Shown here: in pieces, positions 1-5,746 of the stretch
How positions within the stretch are numbered: position 1 is the first letter of the stretch
How the letters are laid out: each line of letters starts with the position of its first letter
NCBI GenBank assembly: GCA_000997105.1
Contig: LCEJ01000002.1
Span: 1 to 16,004 of the forward strand
DNA: 16,004 bases
From: Candidatus Daviesbacteria bacterium GW2011_GWA2_42_7
Lineage (GTDB): Bacteria > Patescibacteriota > Microgenomatia > Daviesbacterales > UBA10151
Reading direction: 5' to 3'
Position numbers and translations under genes: made by a program
The notes under the pieces: generated by a model
The model's database searches: none
Seen by the model: the letters and a program-made list of their open reading frames with translations, nothing else
What the model was told of the DNA's origin: nothing

Positions 1-1
1 T

Positions 2-115
2 ACCTCCTCGGCTAGTTTTGGAAACTTACAGGGGTCAGCGCCTCAGCCCTCAACTTCCTCCGGCCAAAGTGGTGCCTCGGCTCTAGAACTCCTCCGCCAG
101 AGACAAGGGAGATAA
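2..115 (+). CDS. 3' end of an unidentified gene with a Ser/Gln/Gly-rich tail (partial)
   Basis: An open frame enters from the left edge and runs 37 codons to TAA at 113-115. It has no start inside the window. The residues are strongly biased: 9 Ser, 5 Gln, 5 Gly and few hydrophobics, followed by a short amphipathic basic end (ALELLRQRQGR). This looks like the disordered C-terminal tail of a larger protein, with a terminal helix that could be a docking peptide. It converges on tsaE with only 3 bp between the two stops, which is typical of a compact genome and supports a real gene end. The function cannot be told from the tail alone. Confidence 0.6.
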   Translation, partial: TSSASFGNLQGSAPQPSTSSGQSGASALELLRQRQGR

Positions 116-118
116 AAG

Positions 119-550
119 TTAGTCTTCGATAAGAATTTGTCTGGTTTCCTCAGAGGTTATTTCCAGATGTATTTTAATTGTTTGTTTTGGCAGGAGAGTT
201 TCCATTTTTTCTGACCACTCTATAAAGATAATATTTTTGGGGTTAGAAAAGATTTCAGATAGACCCAAGGAATCAATCTCTGTAATTTTGTCCAAGCGGT
301 AAAGGTCGATGTGGTAAAGTTTTCCTTCAGGATTTTTCGGGATTTCGTGTTGCCTCATAATAACAAAAGTAGGGGAGAGTAGTCTCTCGGTAATTCCTAA
401 ACCTTGGGCAAACCCCTGGATAAAAGTAGTCTTGCCTGCCCCCAAGGGGCCGGATAAGGCAAAAATCCCCCCATCCTTATATTTTTGGGCCAACTCTTTT
501 GCTATTTTTTGTGTCTCTCCAGGTGAATTAGTTTGGTAAATCATAATCAT
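119..550 (-). CDS. tsaE: TsaE, tRNA threonylcarbamoyladenosine (t6A) biosynthesis ATPase
   Basis: This is a cytoplasmic P-loop ATPase that works with TsaB and TsaD to transfer threonylcarbamoyl to A37 of ANN-decoding tRNAs. Visible motifs are the Walker A GPLGAGKTT (residues 34-42), SPTFV (59-63), HIDLYRL (80-86) and the Walker B-like IFIEWSEK (108-115). All are hallmarks of the family, and 143 residues is close to the usual length of about 150. The reading MIMIYQT allows a start at codon 1 or 3; neither has a clear Shine-Dalgarno site. A hairpin just upstream separates it from the preceding minus-strand gene, so it may have its own promoter, although none is obvious. TsaB is encoded about 6 kb away on the other strand; TsaD is not in the window. 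Confidence 0.95.
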   Translation of the reverse strand: MIMIYQTNSPGETQKIAKELAQKYKDGGIFALSGPLGAGKTTFIQGFAQGLGITERLLSPTFVIMRQHEIPKNPEGKLYHIDLYRLDKITEIDSLGLSEIFSNPKNIIFIEWSEKMETLLPKQTIKIHLEITSEETRQILIED

Positions 551-558
551 AATGTTGT

Positions 559-597
559 AAAACCAGCCTCGCTAGAGGTCGTCTGACGAGGCTAATT
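559..597 (-). terminator. Hairpin terminator after the Pro-Thr-stalk protein gene
   Basis: On the minus strand, directly after the TAA of the 596-1432 gene, AATTAGCCTCG (597-587) pairs with CGAGGCTGGTT (571-561). This gives 11 bp including two G-U pairs, with a 15-base loop and TTTT at the 3' foot. The seven core pairs (AGCCTCG/CGAGGCT) are perfect. The U-tract is short, so efficiency is uncertain. It lies between this gene and tsaE and may also affect tsaE expression. Confidence 0.5.
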
Positions 598-1432
598 ATA
601 TATCCAGCTTTTTACCTTTGGCAATTAGAGAAAATACAAAGACTCCCGAAAGGGCTAGAACCAGTCCTCCGGCAATTTTTAAGATATTAGTAAATTGAAA
701 ACCTGCAACCTGTACTTCAGGTTGGGGTTGGCTTTCTGTGGGTTGGGCAGCACTGGTCCCTAAAAGCGAGGGAGGTATAGAGATAGTGGACTCTGATTTT
801 TCTTTAGCAGGGATGGAGCTTGGTTTTTTGGTAGGAGTTGCAGTTTTTGTAGGGGTTGGGGCTGAAGTTGGAGTAGGTGTGGGGGCGGGAGTTTTAGTAG
901 GAGTTGGTGTTTTGGTAGGTGTGGGTGTAGGGGTTGGGGCTGAAGTTGGAGTAGGTGTGGGGGCGGGAGATAAAATAACTGTGATTGTCACATCACTGGC
1001 CGAATCAGACCAGGTTGATGACCCGGCTTCGGTAAATCTTTTTAATTTTAATATATAGTTGCCGTTCCCTGTAAAATAACTGCTTTCTGTATCAACTTTG
1101 ACCCTTAGGGTACCGGTCCAATTGCCTGAGTCGTCTGTTGTAATCTGCTTTAGTGATGTATAGTTACTGGAGGCAGTATAAGCTGTCCAGGCAGAATCGT
1201 TCCAGGTTTGGCTGAAATAGTTTGAGCCGCCTTCAGGCTTTAAAGCCCCCTCAAGATAATAAATTGTATTATTCTGATTTTGTAACGTTAGATTAACGGT
1301 AACTTGAATTTCCTGGTCGGGGGTTACAGTAGCTGGATCGGCAGTGAAGGTAAAAACTGCCAAAACAGCAGGGACAGAAAGAAAAAAATAGCTAATAAAA
1401 ACAGTTACTAAGGAAACGAAAGTTTTCTTCAC
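596..1432 (-). CDS. Secreted, membrane-anchored surface protein with Pro-Thr-rich stalk
   Basis: No named family was recognised. The layout is clear: a signal peptide (residues 1-25, cleavage likely after AVLA), a beta-rich Ig/CBM-like extracellular domain (about 26-153, rich in Thr, Ser, Trp and Tyr), a low-complexity PTPTPT/KTPTPT stalk (about 155-203), a Ser/Gln/Pro linker, a C-terminal membrane helix (about 250-271) and a short basic tail (AKGKKLDI). The start is GTG; an AAGG lies only two bases upstream. The stalk contains a 44-bp exact direct repeat. Its many Thr/Ser residues beside Pro make it a plausible acceptor for O-glycosylation by the PMT-like enzymes encoded from 10 kb on, but that is inference. 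It follows the LytM-like gene by 22 bp and may be read from the same transcript. There is no LPXTG-type sorting motif. Confidence 0.8.
   Translation of the reverse strand: MKKTFVSLVTVFISYFFLSVPAVLAVFTFTADPATVTPDQEIQVTVNLTLQNQNNTIYYLEGALKPEGGSNYFSQTWNDSAWTAYTASSNYTSLKQITTDDSGNWTGTLRVKVDTESSYFTGNGNYILKLKRFTEAGSSTWSDSASDVTITVILSPAPTPTPTSAPTPTPTPTKTPTPTKTPAPTPTPTSAPTPTKTATPTKKPSSIPAKEKSESTISIPPSLLGTSAAQPTESQPQPEVQVAGFQFTNILKIAGGLVLALSGVFVFSLIAKGKKLDI
848..969. repeat. 44-bp exact direct repeat in the Pro-Thr stalk coding region
   Basis: Bases 848-891 and 926-969 are identical over 44 bp and sit 78 bp apart, that is 26 codons, so the repeat is in frame. Each copy encodes the PAPTPTPTSAPTPT unit, and the DNA between them is also built from TPT/KTP codons. 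Such repeats can expand or contract by slippage without breaking the frame, which would change stalk length. Confidence 0.9.
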
Positions 1433-1453
1433 AGCCTTATAGTATCACAAGAT

Positions 1454-1482
1454 ATTATAAGATGTGCCAGTAGAGGGTGACG
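1454..1482 (-). promoter_or_regulatory. Possible promoter for the Pro-Thr-stalk protein gene
   Basis: A perfect TATAAT (minus strand, plus coordinates 1454-1459) overlaps the TAA of the LytM-like gene, 21 bases upstream of the GTG at 1432. The matching -35 region about 17 bp further up (GTCACC) is poor, so this rests on the -10 box alone. It could let the surface protein be expressed apart from the ftsEX genes. Confidence 0.3.
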
Positions 1483-2489
1483 ATCCCATTTTGGTGGTCA
1501 ATAATAATGCCTTTACCTACCGAAGAGCCACCTTTAATATTTAAACTACAAGGGGCGGAAGTGCTATAGGCAATACCGTTTTCCGAGGCTAAAATAGCCC
1601 GGCCTGATCCTTCATAGGTTCTTGGGGCGAGGTCTAACCCTGTATGTGTCCCCAAGAAATATACCTCTCCATATTCAGTAGTAGTGGTTGTATCTCCGGG
1701 GTATCCCCTAAAGCCGGTAGAGCCCATCCCGGCGATTTGTTGCCCCTTTGTAACAGGTCCCACGACTGCCCCTACATTTGCAATGGCCCGGGCTATTGAT
1801 TCCTGTTCGGCTCTCAGTTGGGCAATTAATGACTGATATCTGGCCTCGTCGTTTTGTGTGGCAGCTAAAAGTTCCTGCTTGGCTTTCTTTTGCTCCTCAA
1901 GCTGGCCCTGGTATCTTTCCAAATCCCCTTTTAGTTTTTCCTGCTGGGCTTGGCGGGACTCCCTGTCTACTTTTTGGTCGTTATAGGTAGCTTTTGTGGC
2001 CTGGAGTTGATAGAGCACTTTTTTATCGTTAGCTTGGGCTACCTGGATATATTTCATCCGGGTGAAAAGGTCGGAAAAACCGTGTGATGAAAAAAACAGG
2101 TCAACAGCGGAAAAGTCCCCAAACTTGTAAGTTTCGACAATCCGGGTTAAAAGCACCTGGGTAATTGTGTCCATCGTTCCCGAGAGCCTGACAATCCTGG
2201 TGGAAAGGTCAGTGATCTCTTTTTCCAACTTCTCTATTTGGAATTTCGTTTCCTCGACTTTTGCCTGGGTAAGTTTTGTTTGGGTGTCAATGAAAGTAAG
2301 CTGGGATTTTAGGGTCTTTTCCTGGCCACGGGCTGTATCCAGTTGGGACTGCAGCTCGGAAATCTGCCTTTGGATTTCCTGAAGTTTCTTTTCGGAGTCT
2401 GAAAACGACTGGGCAAAAGTTGGGCTACTGGCAAAAAAAGACAGGGAGAGGGTGAGTATTAACGTTGCAATAAGTACCAGTATTCTCAT
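1455..2489 (-). CDS. Coiled-coil LytM/M23-like protein, probable FtsEX-associated murein hydrolase activator (EnvC type)
   Basis: Numbering here is from a TTG alternative start at 2504, which would overlap the ftsX TGA as TTGA; ATG at codon 6 (2489) is preferred because it gives a clean signal peptide ending SPTFA. Neither start has a good Shine-Dalgarno site. After export there are long coiled coils (about 35-115 and 155-240), then a C-terminal domain with M23 features: HTGLD (H287, D291; the HxxxD zinc motif), ASENGIAY, KGIIIDHQNGIVTLYWHIL (H347). The protein stops right at the YxHL motif. The strand that normally follows (VxxGQxIGxxGSTG) is seen instead before HxxxD, as VTKGQQIAGMGSTG (251-264), and no HxH motif is found. 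Coiled coil plus degenerate LytM directly after ftsX is the arrangement of EnvC-like activators, which FtsEX opens to switch on cell-wall amidases. The role is inferred from this context; catalytic activity is unlikely. Confidence 0.8.
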   Translation of the reverse strand: MRILVLIATLILTLSLSFFASSPTFAQSFSDSEKKLQEIQRQISELQSQLDTARGQEKTLKSQLTFIDTQTKLTQAKVEETKFQIEKLEKEITDLSTRIVRLSGTMDTITQVLLTRIVETYKFGDFSAVDLFFSSHGFSDLFTRMKYIQVAQANDKKVLYQLQATKATYNDQKVDRESRQAQQEKLKGDLERYQGQLEEQKKAKQELLAATQNDEARYQSLIAQLRAEQESIARAIANVGAVVGPVTKGQQIAGMGSTGFRGYPGDTTTTTEYGEVYFLGTHTGLDLAPRTYEGSGRAILASENGIAYSTSAPCSLNIKGGSSVGKGIIIDHQNGIVTLYWHIL

Positions 2490-2500
2490 ACATGGGAAGT

Positions 2501-3376
2501 TCAAAGATGCAGGTAACGGCGGACTGCTGCCAATGACCCAAGTCCCCCTACCAGCACTGCAACAAAAAGTTCAACCATAAGAAGCCCTAACATCAGGATG
2601 GGGGATAATGGGAGTATACTTTGGGCAACTTCCCCCAAGTTGTTTTGAAGGAGCGGTTCAAAGTACCAGGTTATCAAGACGCTTACCAGCCAACCTAATA
2701 AAGCCCCAATTGAGGCATAAACGATACCTTCCAAAAGATATGGCATTCTTATAAAGCGGGCAGAGGCCCCTAAAAGTTTCATAGTCTCTATCTCCTCCCT
2801 TTTAACCCTGATTTTAAACCCGATAATCATGATAATAATAAGGGTAGAAAACGTGACCAGGAAACCAACAACCGCACCTCCGACGACTCGGATCAATCCG
2901 GTAGCTTGGGTCAAGGAGGCTACTACATCTTCGGGAAAGACTACCTCTTCTACCACAGGCTCTCTTTTAACAATCTCCGCTATCGGTTTTAGGTCATCGG
3001 GGGTTTGGGTGGATATTTCCAAAGATGCGGGTAAAATATTGGCAGTGACAAGTTCCAATAAAGTAGGGTTGCTTTTATTCCGTTCCCGGTAGATTTCCAG
3101 CGCCTCTTCCTTGGAAACATATTTAAATTGTGTAATTTTGCCCGTTTGGCTTAAGGCGTTTTGGATTGCCTGGATATCTGTTTCGGTTGTCCCGTCTTTA
3201 AAAAAGGCTATGGCCTGTGGTTTACTCTCATAGAATCGCAAAATTTGTTGTGAACCTAAAGCCAGAATTGAAAAGCTTGAAAGGGTTAAAAATGTTAAGA
3301 ACATCACCATTGAGGCAGCCAATGCCTGGTAAGGTGTCCGCCGGATATTTCTTTTGACAAATTCAATGAAGATCAT
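2501..3376 (-). CDS. ftsX: FtsX, membrane subunit of the FtsEX cell-division ABC complex
   Basis: At 291 residues it matches the usual FtsX length. Topology fits the family: a short cytoplasmic N-terminus (FVKRNIRRTP), TM1 (about 18-42), an extracellular loop (about 43-160) and TM2-4 (about 165-187, 213-237, 258-282). The cytoplasmic KREEIETMKLLGAS (192-205) is the conserved FtsE-contact region. FtsEX passes ATP hydrolysis in the cytoplasm to wall-hydrolase activators outside. The ATG has a good Shine-Dalgarno site (AAGGG, about 5 bases upstream) lying inside the end of ftsE, which it overlaps by 14 bp. The next gene is the LytM-like partner. All expected FtsX parts are present. Confidence 0.95.
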   Translation of the reverse strand: MIFIEFVKRNIRRTPYQALAASMVMFLTFLTLSSFSILALGSQQILRFYESKPQAIAFFKDGTTETDIQAIQNALSQTGKITQFKYVSKEEALEIYRERNKSNPTLLELVTANILPASLEISTQTPDDLKPIAEIVKREPVVEEVVFPEDVVASLTQATGLIRVVGGAVVGFLVTFSTLIIIMIIGFKIRVKREEIETMKLLGASARFIRMPYLLEGIVYASIGALLGWLVSVLITWYFEPLLQNNLGEVAQSILPLSPILMLGLLMVELFVAVLVGGLGSLAAVRRYLHL

Positions 3377-4046
3377 ATTTCCCTTCGTTCCTGTCCTTGA
3401 TTATTTTACCGCCCTTGATGGTTATCACCCTTCTTTTTTGGGCATCGACGATCTCTTTATTGTGGGTTGCCATAACTACAGTTGTCCCCCAGGAGTTAAT
3501 CTCTCCCAGAAGCTGCAGTACAGACCAGGCGGTTTGGGGGTCTAAATCTCCGGTCGGCTCATCAGCCAAAAGCACTTCCGGCTTGCCGATAATAGCCCGG
3601 GCGATGGCAGTCCTTTGGGCTTCCCCGCCGGAAAGCTGCCTTGGGAAAAGGTTGCGCCTCTCCCATATTTCAAATAATTTTAAGGTCCTTTCGACCTCTT
3701 TGGCGATTTCAAGTTCAGGGATTTCCCTTACCTGTAGGGCTAAGGCGACGTTTTCCAACACTGTCCGGTCTTCCAGTAACTTAAAGTCCTGAAAAACAAA
3801 GCCTATTTTCCGTCGGTAAATCGGGATATCGGAGGATTTTAATTTAGAAATATCTATCTCATCGACGATAACTTTGCCTGTAGTGGGAAGATATTCCCGG
3901 GAAAGTAGTCTGAGCAATGTAGATTTGCCTGCACCTGACGGGCCAACTAAAAAAACAAACTCGCCTTTTTTAACGTCTAAATTAATGCCTTCAACGGCAG
4001 TAATTGTAGTGCTGAATTTTTTGGTGACATTTTGAAAAGAAATCAT
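3363..4046 (-). CDS. ftsE: FtsE, ATPase subunit of the FtsEX complex
   Basis: This is a cytoplasmic ABC ATPase that pairs with FtsX. Motifs in order are Walker A GPSGAGKST (35-43), Q-loop VFQDFKLL (84-91), signature LSGGEAQR (138-145), Walker B VLLADEP (158-164), D-loop GDLD and switch H195 (MATHN). The FQDFKLL form and 227 residues are typical of FtsE. Its ATG overlaps the TGA of the upstream small gene (ATGA) and its end overlaps ftsX by 14 bp, so three consecutive genes are translationally linked. All catalytic residues are intact, so the complex should be an active ATPase. Confidence 0.96.
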   Translation of the reverse strand: MISFQNVTKKFSTTITAVEGINLDVKKGEFVFLVGPSGAGKSTLLRLLSREYLPTTGKVIVDEIDISKLKSSDIPIYRRKIGFVFQDFKLLEDRTVLENVALALQVREIPELEIAKEVERTLKLFEIWERRNLFPRQLSGGEAQRTAIARAIIGKPEVLLADEPTGDLDPQTAWSVLQLLGEINSWGTTVVMATHNKEIVDAQKRRVITIKGGKIIKDRNEGKYDLH

Positions 4047-4483
4047 TCAACTTCAACTTTGCCGACATCCATAAGCCATCCTTCTTTGACGGCTTTTTGG
4101 GTCTCCCCGAACACTTTAACTTTTTTACCCTCATACTCATTAAGGTCTACCACAGAGGAGGTTAATGCTACCGGGACTGCGCCCTCACGTACCAGCATAT
4201 GGGTGCCCTCAATGTATTCACCGGAATCCTTTGGCACCGGGCGTTTTTGGATCATCCCGGAGGCAAAATCGCGGAAGGTGCGGGTATCCTGTTGGGCGCT
4301 TTTTGGGGGTTTGCCATTGCCATTACTGGTAGGAGTAGTATTTGAAGCCTTGATGTTTCCTTGGGACAGTAGATATCCGGTAACCCCTCCTAAAACAACA
4401 GATGCAACTAAAATGCCTAAGAAGACTTTATTTATATTTTCGAAGTTGAATCTTTTAAGAAGTGGGCCAGATTGGTTTTCCAT
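4043..4483 (-). CDS. Small membrane-anchored protein with OB-like C-terminal domain, coupled to ftsE
   Basis: No named family was recognised. The 146 residues show a short cytoplasmic N-terminus (1-19, net basic near the membrane), one membrane helix (about 20-40), a disordered Asn/Thr/Lys/Gln linker (about 42-67) and a C-terminal domain (about 90-146). The domain has a beta-strand pattern, EYEGKKVKVFGETQ then GWLMDVGKVEVE, that resembles the small OB fold common in bacterial extracytoplasmic proteins. The predicted orientation is N-in, domain outside. Its TGA overlaps the ATG of ftsE (ATGA), so it is co-translated with the FtsEX complex and may be an accessory subunit; that role is inference from position. 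A weak AGG lies just before the ATG. The gene follows prfB and a palindromic repeat. Confidence 0.75.
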   Translation of the reverse strand: MENQSGPLLKRFNFENINKVFLGILVASVVLGGVTGYLLSQGNIKASNTTPTSNGNGKPPKSAQQDTRTFRDFASGMIQKRPVPKDSGEYIEGTHMLVREGAVPVALTSSVVDLNEYEGKKVKVFGETQKAVKEGWLMDVGKVEVE

Positions 4484-4520
4484 TACCTAATTTTAACTAC
4501 TTTAGATGAGTTTTGTCCAG

Positions 4521-4562
4521 CCCTTCGACAAGTTTACACTGAGTTTATCGAAGTGCTCAGGG
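4521..4562. repeat. REP-like extragenic palindrome at the prfB 3' end
   Basis: The stretch runs from CCCTTCGACAAG to GTGCTCAGGG. CTTCGACAA (4523-4531) pairs with TTATCGAAG (4545-4553) over nine positions with one G-U, leaving a 13-base loop. The wider CCCTGAGC...TCGAAGGG layout resembles short palindromic REP-like repeats scattered in many bacterial genomes. On the minus strand the CCCTGA at its edge gives the last codon and stop of prfB. In RNA the hairpin would sit right after prfB and before the ftsEX part of the operon, where it could weaken read-through or protect the 3' end. Only one copy was seen in this window. Confidence 0.7.
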
Positions 4563-5630
4563 TAAATTCCTGACTTCAGCTTCAATGAACTTTTCCAAGT
4601 CACCATCAAGTACTGCATCTGTATCTGAAGTTTCCACGAGGGTCCTTAGGTCTTTGACCATATGGTAAGGGTGCAGGACATATGACCTGATTTGGGTACC
4701 CCATGATGCTTGCCTGTACTCTCCCTTAAGCTCGGCTTGGGCTCTTTGCTCCTCTTCTTGTTGTAAAACCCACAGCTTTGCCCGGAGTAGGGCCATGGCA
4801 TTTTCCCTGTTTTGGAGTTGTGACCTTTCTGTTTGGGCAGTAACCACTATTCCGGTCGGGATATGTTTTACCCTTACAGCAGTGTTAACTTTGTTTACGT
4901 TTTGCCCACCGGCCCCTCCCGAACGGTAAGCTTCAAATTCTATATCGGCAGGATTAATAGCTACTTCGGTGTCACTTTCAATAACCGGCAACACTTCTAC
5001 GGCAGCAAATGAGGTTTGGCGTAAGTGGTCGGCATTAAAAGGGGACTGTCTTACCAGCCTGTGAGTCCCTACCTCTCCTTTTAACAGCCCGTAGGCATAA
5101 GTGGCATGGATGATTATAGAAAGGGTTTTGATGCCTGCTTCTTCCCCCGGGTCTTCGTCTGAAACCTCATATTTCCAGCCCATTTTCTCAAAGTATCTTT
5201 GATACATCCTGGCAAGCATAGAAGCCCAGTCCATAGCTTCTACCCCGCCTGTCCCGGCATGGACGGATAAAATAGCTTCCGAGCTGTCCCTGGGCCCGGA
5301 TAAAAATAGTTGGAGCTCTAAGTCTTCGAGTAGGTTTTCTAAATCTGAAGCCTCTTTTTTTAAATCTTCCTCCATGGAACTTTCAGAAGATATTTCAAGG
5401 GCGTTTTTAATCCTTCCCTCTAAATCTTCTAAAGTAGCAAGCAGTTTTTGGTGATAGGAAAGTTGCCGGGAAACGCTCTTCGCCTGGTTTGCATCATCCC
5501 AAAACCTGGGTTTGTTCATTTGGGCTTCTAACTCTCTTATCTCTGTACGAAGTTTATCCCGGTCAAACTGCCCGGCTATTTTTTGGAACCTATCTTGAAG
5601 TTCCTGTAGTTTATTTTTAATCTCGTCCAC
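4557..5630 (-). CDS. prfB: Peptide chain release factor 2 (RF2)
   Basis: RF2 ends translation at UAA and UGA by hydrolysing peptidyl-tRNA in the ribosome. The codon-recognition tripeptide SPF (196-198) and the catalytic GGQ (241-243, in RSGGAGGQNVNKVNTAVR) are intact. The N-terminal helical domain aligns with E. coli RF2 from its first residues, and 357 residues is normal. The frame is continuous: no internal stop or programmed +1 frameshift is needed, but the frameshift region survives as GGG CAG TTT GAC at codons 20-23. The start is GTG, with no in-frame ATG between it and the upstream stop. No Shine-Dalgarno site is seen, and the promoter places the transcript start at or near the GTG. The last codon and stop come from a REP-like palindrome. 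Confidence 0.96.
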   Translation of the reverse strand: MDEIKNKLQELQDRFQKIAGQFDRDKLRTEIRELEAQMNKPRFWDDANQAKSVSRQLSYHQKLLATLEDLEGRIKNALEISSESSMEEDLKKEASDLENLLEDLELQLFLSGPRDSSEAILSVHAGTGGVEAMDWASMLARMYQRYFEKMGWKYEVSDEDPGEEAGIKTLSIIIHATYAYGLLKGEVGTHRLVRQSPFNADHLRQTSFAAVEVLPVIESDTEVAINPADIEFEAYRSGGAGGQNVNKVNTAVRVKHIPTGIVVTAQTERSQLQNRENAMALLRAKLWVLQQEEEQRAQAELKGEYRQASWGTQIRSYVLHPYHMVKDLRTLVETSDTDAVLDGDLEKFIEAEVRNLP

Positions 5631-5636
5631 ATGGGA

Positions 5637-5665
5637 ATTATAAGCAAAGCTTGCGACTTTGTCTA
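5637..5665 (-). promoter_or_regulatory. Near-consensus housekeeping promoter for prfB and the ftsEX run
   Basis: On the minus strand TAGACA (5660-5665; 5 of 6 to TTGACA) is followed by a 17-bp spacer and a perfect TATAAT (5637-5642). Transcription should begin about 7 bases downstream, at about 5630, which is the first base of the prfB GTG codon. The mRNA would therefore be leaderless or nearly so, in agreement with the missing Shine-Dalgarno site. Confidence 0.7.
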
Positions 5666-5704
5666 AAACGAAGTTTGAAAGCTTTACTAGAAAACTTTGT
5701 TTTC

Positions 5705-5728
5705 AAGGTCCTGCGACAGCAGGTTCTT
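5705..5728 (-). terminator. Hairpin downstream of the 226-residue protein gene
   Basis: CCTGC (5710-5714) and GCAGG (5719-5723) form a perfect stem with a GACA loop, extended after a T-T mismatch by GGAA/TTCTT-type pairs to 5705 and 5728. It lies 19 bases after the stop of the 5747-6427 gene. No U-tract follows at once, so it may be a weak terminator or a processing hairpin. A second small inverted repeat, GAAAAC-TTT-GTTTTC, lies next to it at 5690-5704. Confidence 0.4.
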
Positions 5729-5746
5729 ATATCAGGAAGGAGTTGT

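Noticed and set aside
60..85. T-box-like AAAGTGGTGCC sequence
   Set aside because: It lies in frame inside the Ser-rich gene tail, without specifier stem or terminator, and precedes no plus-strand gene.
155..205. LPXTG-like sorting signal in the stalk protein
   Set aside because: Coordinates here are residues; no LPXTG or close variant is present, only PT repeats followed later by a plain membrane helix.
738..1058. Open plus-strand frame with a VGVGV repeat
   Set aside because: It is the antisense of the Pro-Thr stalk codons of the minus-strand surface protein; the repeat keeps several frames open.
1430..1457. Frameshift hiding the rest of the M23 domain
   Set aside because: Only 22 bp separate the stop from the next signal peptide, and no HLHFE-like motif occurs in another frame there.
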